DNA from: an uncultured Collinsella sp.
Lineage (GTDB): Bacteria > Actinomycetota > Coriobacteriia > Coriobacteriales > Coriobacteriaceae
Direction: 5' to 3'
Assembly: GCA_958427975.1 (NCBI GenBank)
Contig: CAUAEH010000004.1
Span: forward strand, 1-64,000
DNA length: 64,000 nt
Position 1 is the stretch's first letter, and every line of letters starts with the position of its first letter. Shown piece after piece: positions 16,037-25,590 of this stretch. A program made the position numbers and the translations under genes. Below the pieces are notes generated by a model. It worked only from the letters and a program-made list of their open reading frames with translations. It did not search any database and was not told the DNA's origin.

Positions 16037-18679
16037 ATGTTAGATAGATTTACCGATCGCGCGCGTAAGGTCATGTCCATGGCCAAGCAAGAGGCGCTCG
16101 ATCTTCATTCAAATAAGGTGGGCACCGAGCACCTGCTGCTCGCGCTTGCCAAGGAGGACGAGGGCATTGCCGCCGAGGCGCTGCGTTCGCTCGACATCTC
16201 CTACGATGACATCATGGATACCCTCAAAGAGGTCCAGACCACGGTTCCCGAGCCCAGTGAGGAGACCGAGGCGGCCAAGCTCGCCTTTACGCCGCTCGTC
16301 ATTAGCGTGATGGAGCGTTCATTCCGCGTGGCGCGCGAGAACAACCAGACCTACGTGTCGACCGAGCACTTGCTGATCGGCATCGTCGAAGAGGGCAACG
16401 GCATGGCCATGGACATCCTCATGCGCCTGGGTGTGTCGTCCGCCTCTATCAAAAAGGCTATCGAGAAACTCACCGCCAAGGACCAGGACAAGAAGCGTCC
16501 GCTCGCCGGCGCCGGTGCTGGTCGTCCCGGTGCGGGCCTGCCGTTCTTTAGCGGCTCGGATGCCTCTCAGCAAAAGGGGAGTGGCACCGATACGCTTAAG
16601 CAGTTCGCCACCAACCTCACGCAGAAGGCGCGCGATGGCGAGCTCGATCCCGTGATTGGCCGCGAAAAGGAAGTCCAGCGCATGATGGAGATCCTTTCGC
16701 GCCGCACCAAGAACAACCCGCTTATCCTGGGTGACCCCGGCGTGGGCAAGACGGCCATCGTCGAGGGTCTGGCACAGCAGATCGCTGCCGGCAACGTGCC
16801 CGAGAACCTTATGAACCAGAACATCTGGACGCTCGACCTGCCGGGCCTCGTTGCGGGCGCCAAGTATCGCGGTGAGTTCGAGGAGCGCCTCAAGAACGTG
16901 ATCCAGGAGGCTACCGAAGCTGACGACGTCATCCTGTTTATTGACGAGATGCACACCATCATCGGTGCCGGTTCTGCCGAGGGCTCCATCGACGCGAGCT
17001 CCATGCTCAAGCCCGTGCTCGCGCGCGGCGCCTTCCAGATTATCGGCGCCACCACGGCCGAGGAATTCCGCAAGTACCTCACCAAGGATCCGGCCTTCGA
17101 GCGTCGCTTCCAGACCATCGATGTCGAGGAGCCGAGCGTCGAGGACACGGTCAAGATCCTGACCGCGCTCAAGCCGCGCTACGAGGAGCACCACCATGTG
17201 CGCTATACGCAGGGTGCTATCGAGGCCGCCGCGAACCTTTCCAACCGCTACATCCAGGATCGCTTCCTGCCCGATAAGGCCATCGACCTCATTGACGAGG
17301 CCGGCGCCCGCGCTCGCATCGCCGCGAATCGCGCGCCCGAGCCGGTGCGCGAGGCCGAGCATCGCATAGAGGAGCTCAAGGCCGCCGCGCAGGAGGCCAC
17401 CGAGAGCGACGACATGAACAAGGCCGCCGAGATCACCGAGCAGCAGAAGGCCGCCGAGATTGAACTCGCCGAGGCCAAGGCCGCCTGGACCGCCGAGCTC
17501 GACGCCAGCCCGCTCACCATCGATGTCTCTCAGATCGCCGACATCGTGTCCGTGACTTCGGGCGTGCCGGTGTCCTCGCTTACCGAGAGCGAGAGCCGTC
17601 GCCTGCTGCAAGCCGAAAGCGTGCTCAAGACGCGCATCATCGGTCAGGATGAGGCTGTCGAGGCAGTTGCCAAGGCCGTGCGCCGCAGCCGCTCGCCGCT
17701 CAAGGATCCGCGTCGCCCCGGCGGCAGCTTTATCTTCCTGGGTCCCACCGGCACGGGCAAGACCGAGCTCGCCAAGACGCTCGCCGAGTACCTCTTTGGC
17801 AGCAAGGACGCGCTCATCAGCTTCGACATGTCCGAGTTCGGTAGCGAGTTCGAGGTCTCCAAGCTCATCGGTAGCCCTCCGGGTTACGTTGGTCACGACG
17901 AGGGCGGCCAGCTCACCAAGGCCGTTCGTCGCCACCCGTACTCGGTCGTGCTGTTCGACGAGATCGAGAAGGCGCACCCCGACATCTTCAACATTTTGTT
18001 GCAGGTGCTGGAGGAGGGCCGCCTGACCGATAGCCAGGGCAAGACGGTCGACTTCCGCAACACCGTGATCATCATGACATCCAACGTGGGCGCCCGCGAG
18101 ATCGCGCAGGATGCGAGCGTCGGTTTTGGCACCACCGGTGAGCAGGGTCTCACGTCGAGCGAGATCAAGGGCCGTGCGATGGGCGAGCTCAAGCGCCTGT
18201 TCCGCCCTGAGCTGCTCAACCGTATCGACGATATTGTGGTGTTCCAGAAGCTCTCGGGCGAGAACCTGACCAAGATCGCGCACCTGCTGGTGGACGACCT
18301 GCGCCAGCGCCTGATCGCAAACGGCATGAACATCAAGCTCACCGATGCGGCCTACGACAAGATCGTGGCCGAGGGCACCGACCTCACCAACGGTGCGCGT
18401 CCGCTGCGCCGTGCTATTCAAAAGCTCATCGAGGACCCGCTGTCCGAGGAGCTCCTGGCCGGCGAGTGGGGCGAGGGCGATACCGTCCTGTGCGACGTGG
18501 CCGATGGCAAGTTTGTCTTTAGCCACGGCACGGGAGAGATCCCGGCACCGCGTCCGGCGGGCACGCTCGGTGGCGATACCGCCCCGGCGGCACCGCACAC
18601 CGGCAACGCCGCGCCCGTGAGCGGCGGCGTGACCTCGGGCCCCGGCGGTATGATGCAAGCCGGTTCTGGCGCGCTGTAG
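16037..18679 (+). CDS. clpC: ATP-dependent Clp protease ATPase subunit ClpC
   Basis: AAA+ unfoldase that feeds ClpP and acts with adaptor proteins. The 880-residue product has the N-terminal double Clp repeat (about 1-145: [29 protein letters not shown]), AAA-1 with Walker [14 protein letters not shown], a middle coiled-coil with a short UVR-like segment ([20 protein letters not shown]), and AAA-2 with Walker [13 protein letters not shown] and sensor 2 [10 protein letters not shown]. The middle domain is ClpC-like rather than ClpB-like in length. The last 50 residues are Pro/Gly/Ala-rich and low complexity. ATG 16037 is preceded by TAAGGAA; an upstream in-frame TTG at 16004 is less likely. 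Confidence 0.93.
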   Translation: MLDRFTDRARKVMSMAKQEALDLHSNKVGTEHLLLALAKEDEGIAAEALRSLDISYDDIMDTLKEVQTTVPEPSEETEAAKLAFTPLVISVMERSFRVARENNQTYVSTEHLLIGIVEEGNGMAMDILMRLGVSSASIKKAIEKLTAKDQDKKRPLAGAGAGRPGAGLPFFSGSDASQQKGSGTDTLKQFATNLTQKARDGELDPVIGREKEVQRMMEILSRRTKNNPLILGDPGVGKTAIVEGLAQQIAAGNVPENLMNQNIWTLDLPGLVAGAKYRGEFEERLKNVIQEATEADDVILFIDEMHTIIGAGSAEGSIDASSMLKPVLARGAFQIIGATTAEEFRKYLTKDPAFERRFQTIDVEEPSVEDTVKILTALKPRYEEHHHVRYTQGAIEAAANLSNRYIQDRFLPDKAIDLIDEAGARARIAANRAPEPVREAEHRIEELKAAAQEATESDDMNKAAEITEQQKAAEIELAEAKAAWTAELDASPLTIDVSQIADIVSVTSGVPVSSLTESESRRLLQAESVLKTRIIGQDEAVEAVAKAVRRSRSPLKDPRRPGGSFIFLGPTGTGKTELAKTLAEYLFGSKDALISFDMSEFGSEFEVSKLIGSPPGYVGHDEGGQLTKAVRRHPYSVVLFDEIEKAHPDIFNILLQVLEEGRLTDSQGKTVDFRNTVIIMTSNVGAREIAQDASVGFGTTGEQGLTSSEIKGRAMGELKRLFRPELLNRIDDIVVFQKLSGENLTKIAHLLVDDLRQRLIANGMNIKLTDAAYDKIVAEGTDLTNGARPLRRAIQKLIEDPLSEELLAGEWGEGDTVLCDVADGKFVFSHGTGEIPAPRPAGTLGGDTAPAAPHTGNAAPVSGGVTSGPGGMMQAGSGAL

Positions 18680-18704
18680 GGCGTGGCGACAATTTGATAC
18701 GCGC

Positions 18705-18737
18705 AATCGAGGCGCTCCGGAAAGGGCGCCTCGATTT
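18705..18737 (+). terminator. Terminator after clpC
   Basis: AATCGAGGCGC/GCGCCTCGATT stem, ten-base loop, weak T-run (TTTG). Confidence 0.7.
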
Positions 18738-18893
18738 GTAGAGCTGCGGAAGTTGTGACCGTTACGCTATACGGTCCACCGTTAGCCGATGATGCGAGGG
18801 CGCTCGGCGTTTTCGACTGGTTTATGCACGCAAAGTCTGGGAATATACAAGTCGCATGTCTTACTGTCTAACCAGTTGCGCCAAGGAGGCACC

Positions 18894-20351
18894 ATGGACT
18901 ACAAGATTACCGGCTACGAGCCCGCCCAGCTGTTCCATTTCTTTGAGGAGGTCAGCGCGATCCCCCGTGGGTCTGGCAACGAGAAGGGCATCAGCGATTT
19001 CCTGGTCGCGTTTGCCAAGGAGCGCGGTCTCGATGTGTATCAGGACGAGGTCTACAACGTCATCATTCGCAAGCCCGCATCTGCCGGCGCCGAGAATGCC
19101 CCGACCGTAATGCTGCAGGGCCACATCGATATGGTGTGCGACAAGTTGGGCTCCGTTGAGCACGACTTTACGACCGATGGTATCGACCTGGTCGTCAAGG
19201 ACGGTGTCCTCACCGCTAACGGCACCACTCTGGGCGCCGACAATGGTATCGCCGTCGCGCTTATGCTTACCGTGCTCAACGACGATTCGATCGTTCACCC
19301 CGCCCTCGAGTGCGTATTCACCACCGACGAGGAGACCGGCCTGGTCGGCGCCGAGACGCTCGACAAGTCCCTGATTAGCGCCCGCACCATGATTAACCTT
19401 GACTCCGAGGAGGAGGGCGTTGCTACTGTGAGCTGCGCCGGCGGCGTCGTTGTTACCTACACCTGCCCCATCGTGCGCGAGCACAAGACCGGTAGCACCC
19501 TCACGCTCGACATTTCCGGTCTGTTGGGCGGCCACTCCGGCAGTGATATCAACCTGGAGCGCGGCAACGGAAACCTCATCATGGCCCGCATCATCGACCG
19601 CCTGATGGTTGCCGGCGAGCCCGCCATCGTTAGCTTTAACGGCGGCACCAAGGACAACGCCATCAACCGTGAGTGCAAGGCTGTTCTGGTCTACGCCGAC
19701 CACGCTGCCGCCGAGGCCGCGGCCCAGATCGCAAAGGGCATCATCGCCGACGTCACTGCCGAGCTCGAGGTCTTCGACCCCGGCTTTATCTGCACCGTCG
19801 AGATTGCCGACGACGCCGAGGTCGAGGCCATGGACCAGAAGTCTGCGCTTGCCCTCATCCGCGCCCTGCGTCTTGCCCCTAACGGCGTGATTCGCCGCAA
19901 CGTCGCCACCGACGGCTCCGTCGAGGTTTCCTCCAACATCGGTGTGGTTGCCACTTCTGACGACGAGGTCAAGATCATGCTGTCCCCGCGCTCTTCGATC
20001 ACCTCGCTGCAGAACGAGTTCAAGGACCGTCTGCAGACGCTGGCCGATGTCCTGGGCTTCGACGCCAAGTTTGAGTTTGAGTATCCCGGCTGGAGCTATG
20101 CCGAGCATTCGCCGGTCCGCGAAGTCTTTGTCGAGAGCTATCGAGAGCTCTTTGGCTCCGAGCTGCGCATCGAGTCCATTCACGCCGGCCTTGAGTGCGG
20201 CCTGTTTGCCGAGGCTCTGCACGGCCTGGACGCCATCGCCGTGGGCCCGACGCTCTCCGATGTCCATACCCCGGACGAGAGCATGGAGCTCGCTTCTGCC
20301 GAGCGCTTCTACGAGCTGCTCATCGACGTCCTCAAGCGCCTCGCTGCGTAA
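18894..20351 (+). CDS. pepD: Aminoacyl-histidine dipeptidase (M20 family)
   Basis: Cytosolic zinc dipeptidase that splits Xaa-His and other dipeptides. The 485-residue product has the PepD order: FEEVSAIPRGSGNEK near the N terminus, metal-site motif GHIDMVCDK (His/Asp), catalytic TTLGADNGIAVAL, FTTDEETGLVGA with the Glu-Glu pair, and GGHSGSDI. The length and the lid-domain insert fit PepD rather than PepV or PepT. ATG 18894 has AAGGAGG at optimal spacing, so I rejected a longer in-frame start at 18789. It is transcribed alone, between two terminators. Confidence 0.93.
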   Translation: MDYKITGYEPAQLFHFFEEVSAIPRGSGNEKGISDFLVAFAKERGLDVYQDEVYNVIIRKPASAGAENAPTVMLQGHIDMVCDKLGSVEHDFTTDGIDLVVKDGVLTANGTTLGADNGIAVALMLTVLNDDSIVHPALECVFTTDEETGLVGAETLDKSLISARTMINLDSEEEGVATVSCAGGVVVTYTCPIVREHKTGSTLTLDISGLLGGHSGSDINLERGNGNLIMARIIDRLMVAGEPAIVSFNGGTKDNAINRECKAVLVYADHAAAEAAAQIAKGIIADVTAELEVFDPGFICTVEIADDAEVEAMDQKSALALIRALRLAPNGVIRRNVATDGSVEVSSNIGVVATSDDEVKIMLSPRSSITSLQNEFKDRLQTLADVLGFDAKFEFEYPGWSYAEHSPVREVFVESYRELFGSELRIESIHAGLECGLFAEALHGLDAIAVGPTLSDVHTPDESMELASAERFYELLIDVLKRLAA

Positions 20352-20406
20352 AGGTTGCGCTAGCAGCAGTCCGAGCCACGTGCTAGCGGATTGCAAATGA
20401 CATTAT

Positions 20407-20451
20407 GAGAGGTGGCACCCGGTCTTTTGCGACGGGTGTCCCCTCTCTTTT
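20407..20451. terminator. Terminator between pepD and hipA
   Basis: GAGAGG-GGCACCCG/CGGGTGTCCCCTCTC stem with an 11-base loop followed by TTTTG. It lies between convergent genes. Confidence 0.8.
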
Positions 20452-20478
20452 GTTTGATGATTGCGAAATTAAGGCCAC

Positions 20479-21783
20479 CTAGTCCATTTCTGCCTTGATG
20501 AGGTCGAGGGTGCGCTGGCAGTTTTCGCGGACGGGGCCGAGCATATGCTCGCGCAGGTCCGCCATGCCGGGCAGATCGGCGTATTCGTCCATGACCTCTT
20601 CCATGCAAATGGGCACCTCGTAGGCGAGGTCCATCATGGTCGCAAAGCAAAACTTCTCGGATAGCCCGGCATCGGTAAGCGCCGCCTCCAGCGCGGGGTC
20701 GCCCATACCGTGGTATCGGCGGATAGCGCCTGGACCGATGCGCCCCACACGATTTTCGCCGCCAACGCTCATGGCAAGGCGCGCCCGGCGGCGCATGCGC
20801 TCATACGCCAAACCCGACGCGACATCGTACATTCGAGCCATCATGGCTGTGCCGTCGTTTCCAAGGAGCAGGGAATAGTTTTTCGCATGCGCATCCGGTG
20901 CGCCGATAATGGCGTTGAAGAACAGTATCTGTGTAAACAGATACAGGTTAAGTTGATGGTGGCTCGTATTTACGAGGAGCTCTTGAATGTCGCGTGTGGT
21001 CGGGCCGCCGTCTGCCGTGTACTTTTGGGCGGGCATCACCCCAAGTGCCTGACAGAGGTCTTCTTGATGTAGGCGCCTGATCGTTCCGTCTTTGACTTTC
21101 ACGCGGTCATAGCGCTCAACAATGAGGGCAGGTTCGTCCTCAAACATACGATATTCGACGTTTGCCGTTGCGATGCCGGCGCGCTGGGCGCTTTTCATGC
21201 AGACAAACTCATTGAGAGCCTCGAGTTTAAAACCGATAACGCCATTTTTGAAAATATGCGTCGTGGGCGAGGACCCCATGCATTCGCACCAGCGACCGTC
21301 CATGAGTGCGAGAGCGAACTTGCCCTGGTTGCCTCCAAGTGACCAACTTTCATCTAGACCCATCCACGATGCATCGCGGTCATCTCTGATCGACTTGAGA
21401 CGAAGAGCAATTTCGTGGTCGTCTATAGGGCGGTATTCGCCAGCGCGATGCAGGACGGCGTCGGCATCTTCTTCGGCACAAAACTGCACTCCGCCCGGAC
21501 AGTCGAGTCCGATACGGCTGAGTAGTGCGATGGGATTGTTGGGCCTAACGTCGAATTCCGCGGCAATCGCTTTTCGTTGGTCCTCGCTGTCGGGTAGAAG
21601 GCCAAACAGGTACGGATTCATGACCTGTTGTCCGTATGCGCGATTCGATACGGGTATGTTGGTCGATAGGGCTGGCCCGTCATAGTCATGATCGTAGGTA
21701 AAGCTGATAAGACCGTTTTCATCTTGCGTGAGCGTTCCCGCAGGTACGCCGCAAATAATGGTCCGAAGTGATGTTCTGGCCAT
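20479..21783 (-). CDS. hipA: Type II toxin HipA-family serine/threonine kinase
   Basis: HipA-type kinase toxin; E. coli HipA phosphorylates glutamyl-tRNA synthetase and arrests translation. The 434-residue protein has a HipA_N domain (about 5-105, ending PGGVQF), a glycine-rich loop SLGGNQGKFALAL whose Ser148 corresponds by context to the autophosphorylated serine of E. coli HipA, the catalytic segment GAPDAHAKN (Asp297, Asn302) and the metal-binding MYDVASGL (Asp320). All active-site residues look intact, so an active toxin is likely. The gene starts three bases after hipB. The target in this organism is not deducible. Confidence 0.92.
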   Translation of the reverse strand: MARTSLRTIICGVPAGTLTQDENGLISFTYDHDYDGPALSTNIPVSNRAYGQQVMNPYLFGLLPDSEDQRKAIAAEFDVRPNNPIALLSRIGLDCPGGVQFCAEEDADAVLHRAGEYRPIDDHEIALRLKSIRDDRDASWMGLDESWSLGGNQGKFALALMDGRWCECMGSSPTTHIFKNGVIGFKLEALNEFVCMKSAQRAGIATANVEYRMFEDEPALIVERYDRVKVKDGTIRRLHQEDLCQALGVMPAQKYTADGGPTTRDIQELLVNTSHHQLNLYLFTQILFFNAIIGAPDAHAKNYSLLLGNDGTAMMARMYDVASGLAYERMRRRARLAMSVGGENRVGRIGPGAIRRYHGMGDPALEAALTDAGLSEKFCFATMMDLAYEVPICMEEVMDEYADLPGMADLREHMLGPVRENCQRTLDLIKAEMD

Positions 21784-21786
21784 TGG

Positions 21787-22257
21787 CTATTTCCTTTCGG
21801 GCTTGGTTTGGTTAGATGCGTTTGCGGCAATCGAGACTCCGAGATTGGACATGGCGAAATCGGCGAAGACCTCGTCGTAGAGTGCGGATGTAAAGGGGGT
21901 ATCTGCAAGAGCCGGAATGGCGGTACTACGACGGTTGCGATGATGAGGACGTTGAGTGTGATGGCGCCTGGGGATGCTGCGAGGCAGCGGATTGGCATGC
22001 GGGGCGTCGACTGGTCGCTCGTTTTTCGCTTCGCCGATATCCCCTTGAGCGGCGAGTGCCAGTCCAAGAGCATTGAAAATCGTCAGCAACTTGTCGAGTC
22101 GAATGCCGGTGGCGTCTCCTAGCTCGAGCGATGCGAGCAGGCGCTCCGAAACACTGGCCGTTTTGGCGAGGGCGGCACGGGTGAGACCCTGAGCCTCGCG
22201 TGCCTGGCGCACGTAGATGCCAGCTTGGCGCGGTGTGGTGATGGGAAGGGTATTCAC
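21787..22257 (-). CDS. hipB: HipB-type antitoxin, XRE family
   Basis: Antitoxin and repressor of the hipBA operon. Residues about 14-62 form an XRE helix-turn-helix (YVRQAREAQGLTRAALAKTA, then SERLLASLELGDATGIRLDK). With 156 residues it is much longer than E. coli HipB (88). The extra C-terminal part is a His/Arg/Pro-rich linker followed by ALYDEVFADFAMSNLGVSIA, which might be the region that contacts HipA or a separate degron-like tail. It is the first gene of the operon; the start lies 15 bases below three regularly spaced operator sites. Confidence 0.88.
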   Translation of the reverse strand: MNTLPITTPRQAGIYVRQAREAQGLTRAALAKTASVSERLLASLELGDATGIRLDKLLTIFNALGLALAAQGDIGEAKNERPVDAPHANPLPRSIPRRHHTQRPHHRNRRSTAIPALADTPFTSALYDEVFADFAMSNLGVSIAANASNQTKPERK

Positions 22258-22272
22258 GGCGATCTCCTAACG

Positions 22273-22340
22273 TGCAGACTTTTGCATATCAGTATGACAT
22301 GCAAAAGTCTGCACGAATAGGCATTATGCAAAACTCTGCA
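22273..22340 (-). promoter_or_regulatory. hipBA operator: three copies of a TGCA-N6-TGCA site
   Basis: TGCAGACTTTTGCA (22273-22286), TGCAAAAGTCTGCA (22300-22313) and TGCAAAACTCTGCA (22327-22340) start exactly 27 bases apart. The first two form a perfect 17-bp inverted repeat (22271-22287/22299-22315). Repeated palindromes upstream of hipB are the expected layout for HipB cooperative repression. Confidence 0.85.
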
Positions 22341-22381
22341 TGAGACCCCTACATTGACGTTGGCTTATGAGAGACGTTTTT

Positions 22382-22960
22382 TTATATTGCGAGAATCCCC
22401 AGATGCTCAAGCAAGATCTTAAGCCCGATGAGGATGAGCACGACGCCGCCCACGATGGTGGCGGGTTTTTCGTAGCGCGCGCCAAAGGTGTGGCCGATCG
22501 CTACGCCGGCGACGGAGAAGATAAACGTTGTGACGCCGATAAGCGATACAGCGGGAACGATGTAAACCGAGAGCGCCGCAAATGAGATGCCCACGGCCAG
22601 GGCGTCGATTGAGGTGGCGATGGCGAGGATCAGGTACTCGCCCAGGTCAATCTTTTCGGCATCCTCGCCGTCGCCTTCATCCTCGTCCTCGGTAAAAGCC
22701 TCCCACAGCATTTTGCCGCCGATGAAGGCCAAAAGGATAAAGGCGATCCAATGGTCGATGGGGCCGATGATGCTCATGAATTGACTGCCAAGCGTCCATC
22801 CGATTACGGGCATGCCGGCCTGAAAGCCGCCAAAGAACAGGCCGAGCACCACGGCGACTTTAAGGTTGATCTTTTTCATGCCGAGACCTTTGCAGATGGA
22901 AACGGCAAAGGCGTCCATCGAAAGGCCAACGGCGAGCAACACGAGCTCTGCGAGTCCCAT
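22382..22960 (-). CDS. mntP: Manganese efflux pump MntP
   Basis: Inner-membrane Mn(II) exporter of the MntP family (192 residues, six predicted helices). The two family motifs are visible: GLSMDAFAVSICKGL near the N terminus and ATSIDALAVGISFA in the second half, each with the functionally essential Asp. A Glu/Asp-rich cytosolic loop (EDEDEGDGEDAEK) separates the halves. I start at ATG 22960, preceded by GAGGGAG; the longer in-frame reading would translate part of the leader RNA. The leader is a yybP-ykoY manganese riboswitch, which independently supports the function. Confidence 0.93.
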   Translation of the reverse strand: MGLAELVLLAVGLSMDAFAVSICKGLGMKKINLKVAVVLGLFFGGFQAGMPVIGWTLGSQFMSIIGPIDHWIAFILLAFIGGKMLWEAFTEDEDEGDGEDAEKIDLGEYLILAIATSIDALAVGISFAALSVYIVPAVSLIGVTTFIFSVAGVAIGHTFGARYEKPATIVGGVVLILIGLKILLEHLGILAI

Positions 22961-23012
22961 AGTCTGGCTCCCTCTCTGCGGGCGGGCCCGCGTGTACCTC
23001 TTGAGGGAGTAA

Positions 23013-23148
23013 TAAAAAAGACCCGTGGCGTACGCGTTGCGCGCACAGCCACGAGTCTCGTTCATTAAGGCAAGCCAGGCCGCATCGGCCAGTGTGTTGA
23101 CTTACCGCGCCACCGGAGGCGAATCCGGTCACGCGACTACTCCCTCAT
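23013..23148 (-). promoter_or_regulatory. yybP-ykoY manganese riboswitch with terminator platform
   Basis: Read on the minus strand, AGGGAGTAG near the 5' end, ACACACTGGCC/GGCCTGG and GAACGAGACTC match the yybP-ykoY class core. It is followed by a terminator stem (GACTCGTGGC/GCCACGGGTC, 23020-23057) with six T at 23014-23019. The stem shares GAGACTC with the aptamer end, giving the expected Mn-dependent switch ahead of mntP. Confidence 0.88.
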
Positions 23149-23307
23149 TCATGTGAATCCCGATGCTACCACATAAGCAGCTCATTTGGATTGGGGCTCT
23201 CAGCGGTGTTCGCTCATTCTGTAAGCATCGGATTTCGCAAGCGCCGCAGGGACAAACCGTGAGAAACTATTTAGCGTTTATGGAGCGTATACGATGGGAG
23301 CGATGCC
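23149..23307. other. Divergent intergenic region mntP/disA
   Basis: Should contain the mntP leader promoter on the minus strand and the disA promoter on the plus strand. No clean -35/-10 pair stands out; GGGAG at 23295-23299 serves the disA TTG start. Confidence 0.4.
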
Positions 23308-24375
23308 TTGGATAAGAACGAGCTGCAAAAGCGTATGGAACAGGCCATCCGCCTGACGGCACCTGGTCAGCCGATCCGCACCGCCCTCGACATGATCATC
23401 GCCGGTCACCTGGGCGCCCTTATCTGCGTCGGCGACACCGAAAACGTGCTCGCCGCCGGTAACGACGGCTTCCCGCTCAACATTTCGTTTACCTCGAACC
23501 GCTTGTTCGAGCTTTCCAAGATGGACGGCGCCATCGTTATCGATGGCGACCTCACCCAGATCCTGCGCGCCAACTTCCACCTCAATCCCGATCCCTCGCT
23601 CGCCACGAGTGAGACGGGCATGCGTCACCGTACTGCCGCTCGCATGTCGGTGCTCACTGATGCCATCGTGATCTCGGTTTCGGCTCGTCGCGCCGTCGTC
23701 AACGTGTACGTTCACGGCAAGAGCTACGAGATCCAGCCCGTCACCACCATCATGAGCTCGGTCAACCAGCTCGTTGCCACGCTCCAGACCACCCGTCAGT
23801 CGCTCGATCGCTCCCTGCTGCGCCTGACGGCCCTCGAGCTCGACGACTACGTTACGCTCGCCGACATTACCGGTATTTTCTCGAGCTTTGAGATCATGCA
23901 GCAGGCAAAGACTGAGCTTAAGGATTGCATTGTCAAGCTGGGCAACCAGGGCAAGCTTGTGCAGATGCAGCTCGAGCAGCTCGCGGGCTCCAGCATGGAT
24001 ACCGAGTACGACCTGATGATCCGCGACTATGCGAGCGATTCCTCCGAGGCCAACGCCGAGAAGATTCGCGCTGAGCTTGCCCGTATGACGCCCAAGGACT
24101 TGTCCGACCCGCAGCATGTGGCGGCAGTTCTGGGCTATGACGACCTGGACGAGGACTCCGTCATGACGCCGCTGGGCCTGCGCACGCTTTCGCGCGTGTC
24201 CGTCGTGCGCGACGGCGTGGCCGAGAAGATCGTCGACGAGTACGGCTCACTGCAGGAGCTCATGGACGACATCAGCGAGGATCCGGAACGCCTGGGCGAC
24301 TTTGGCGTTAACAACCCTGCCATTCTTGCGGACTCCCTGTACCGCATGAAGGGCACCAAACAGGGGAACGCATAA
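23308..24375 (+). CDS. disA: Diadenylate cyclase DisA
   Basis: DNA-scanning protein that makes c-di-AMP from two ATP and slows on branched DNA. The 355-residue product has the DAC domain (about 1-145) with MDGAIVIDGD (DGA motif) and GMRHRTAARMS (RHR motif), a helical linker (about 150-290) and a C-terminal HhH-like region (LGLRTLSRVSVVRDGVAEKI, then YGSLQELMDDI) for DNA. The only plausible start is TTG 23308, with GGGAG eight bases upstream. It overlaps ispD by one base and heads a tightly packed operon with MEP-pathway and tRNA-modifying genes. Confidence 0.95.
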   Translation: MDKNELQKRMEQAIRLTAPGQPIRTALDMIIAGHLGALICVGDTENVLAAGNDGFPLNISFTSNRLFELSKMDGAIVIDGDLTQILRANFHLNPDPSLATSETGMRHRTAARMSVLTDAIVISVSARRAVVNVYVHGKSYEIQPVTTIMSSVNQLVATLQTTRQSLDRSLLRLTALELDDYVTLADITGIFSSFEIMQQAKTELKDCIVKLGNQGKLVQMQLEQLAGSSMDTEYDLMIRDYASDSSEANAEKIRAELARMTPKDLSDPQHVAAVLGYDDLDEDSVMTPLGLRTLSRVSVVRDGVAEKIVDEYGSLQELMDDISEDPERLGDFGVNNPAILADSLYRMKGTKQGNA

Positions 24376-25103
24376 TGGCGCCCGTATGCGCCGTGGTCGT
24401 TGCCGGTGGCAGCGGCCAGCGCTTTGGTAACCCCGGTGGCAAGCAGCTCGTTAACGTGGCGGGCCGTCCGCTCATGAGCTGGTCCATCCGCGCGTTCGAT
24501 CGTAGCGATAAGGTCGGCCATATCGTCGTGGTTTGCCCTGCCGAGCGCCGTGCCGAGATGCGCCGCCTGGCCATCGACCCGTTTGACTATGACACGCCCA
24601 TCAGCTTTGCCGATGCCGGCGATACCCGTCAGGATTCCACCCGTGCCGGCGTGCATGCGGTTCCGGCGGGTTTCGAATATGTCGCCATCCACGACGGCGC
24701 TCGTCCGCTCATTACGACCGAGGCCATCGACCACGCTATCGACGTGCTCGTGAGCGACCGTGCCCTCGACGGTGTCGTGTGCGGTCAGCCCGCGATCGAC
24801 ACGCTCAAGATCGTTGACGGCGATAATATCGTCGAGACGCCGCCGCGTGAGCTCTACTGGGCAGCGCAGACGCCGCAGATCTTTAGCGTCGATGCTATGA
24901 AGCGCGCCCACGCTGCAGCCATTGCCGAGGGCTTTATCGGTACCGATGATTCGTCGCTGGTCGAGCGCATGGGTGGGCGCGTCCGCTGCGTCCAGAGCCC
25001 GCGCGATAACCTTAAGGTGACGGTGCCCGAGGACCTGCGTCCCGTAACCGCGATTCTGCTTGGCCGCATGGCCGAGGGAGAGGACCTTCCCCATGTTCAG
25101 TAA
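24375..25103 (+). CDS. ispD: 2-C-methyl-D-erythritol 4-phosphate cytidylyltransferase
   Basis: Third step of the MEP pathway: transfers CMP to methylerythritol 4-phosphate. The 242-residue protein has the nucleotide-binding AVVVAGGSGQRFG...KQL signature at the N terminus, the DSTRAGVHAV and HDGARPLIT motifs, and DDSSLVERMG near the C terminus. The usual GxGxRM loop is GSGQRF here. It overlaps disA by one base (TAATG) and ispF by 11 bases, so the three are translationally linked. Confidence 0.95.
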   Translation: MAPVCAVVVAGGSGQRFGNPGGKQLVNVAGRPLMSWSIRAFDRSDKVGHIVVVCPAERRAEMRRLAIDPFDYDTPISFADAGDTRQDSTRAGVHAVPAGFEYVAIHDGARPLITTEAIDHAIDVLVSDRALDGVVCGQPAIDTLKIVDGDNIVETPPRELYWAAQTPQIFSVDAMKRAHAAAIAEGFIGTDDSSLVERMGGRVRCVQSPRDNLKVTVPEDLRPVTAILLGRMAEGEDLPHVQ

Positions 25104-25587
25104 CCTGCGCATTGGCCATGGCTACGACGTCCACCGTCTGGTGGAGGGGCGTCGATGTATCATCGGCGGTGTCGACATTCCCTACGAGCGCGGCCTGCTG
25201 GGCCACTCGGATGCCGATGTGCTCGCGCACGCCTTGGCCGACGCCATTCTGGGCGCCTGCCGTGGGGGAGACATCGGCAAGCTGTTCCCCGATACCGACC
25301 CCGCCTATGAGGGTGCTGATTCGATGGTGCTGCTTGCCCGCGTGATGGACTATGCGCGTGAGCTGGGCTTTGAGTTTGTCGATGCCGATTGCACCATTGC
25401 CTGCCAGCAGCCTAAGATCACCCCGCATCGCGATGCCATGCGCGCCAACCTTGCCCATGCCCTGGGCGTTGACGTCGAAAACGTGGGCGTCGCCGCCACT
25501 ACGACCGAAAAGCTCGGTTGGGAAGGCCAGGGCGAGGGAATCGGCGCCTGGGCCGTCTGCCTGCTACGGAAAACCGTTAAGGAGTAA
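25093..25587 (+). CDS. ispF: 2-C-methyl-D-erythritol 2,4-cyclodiphosphate synthase
   Basis: Zinc enzyme that closes the cyclodiphosphate ring, two steps after IspD. The 164-residue product shows GHGYDVHRLVEGR (metal Asp/His), LLGHSDADVLAHALADAILGA, the IGKLFPDTDPAYEGADS loop and TTTEKLGWEGQGEGI at the C terminus. ATG 25093 gives the standard length and overlaps ispD; a longer in-frame start is not supported. It is followed by cysS after three bases. Confidence 0.95.
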   Translation: MFSNLRIGHGYDVHRLVEGRRCIIGGVDIPYERGLLGHSDADVLAHALADAILGACRGGDIGKLFPDTDPAYEGADSMVLLARVMDYARELGFEFVDADCTIACQQPKITPHRDAMRANLAHALGVDVENVGVAATTTEKLGWEGQGEGIGAWAVCLLRKTVKE

Positions 25588-25590
25588 CGA

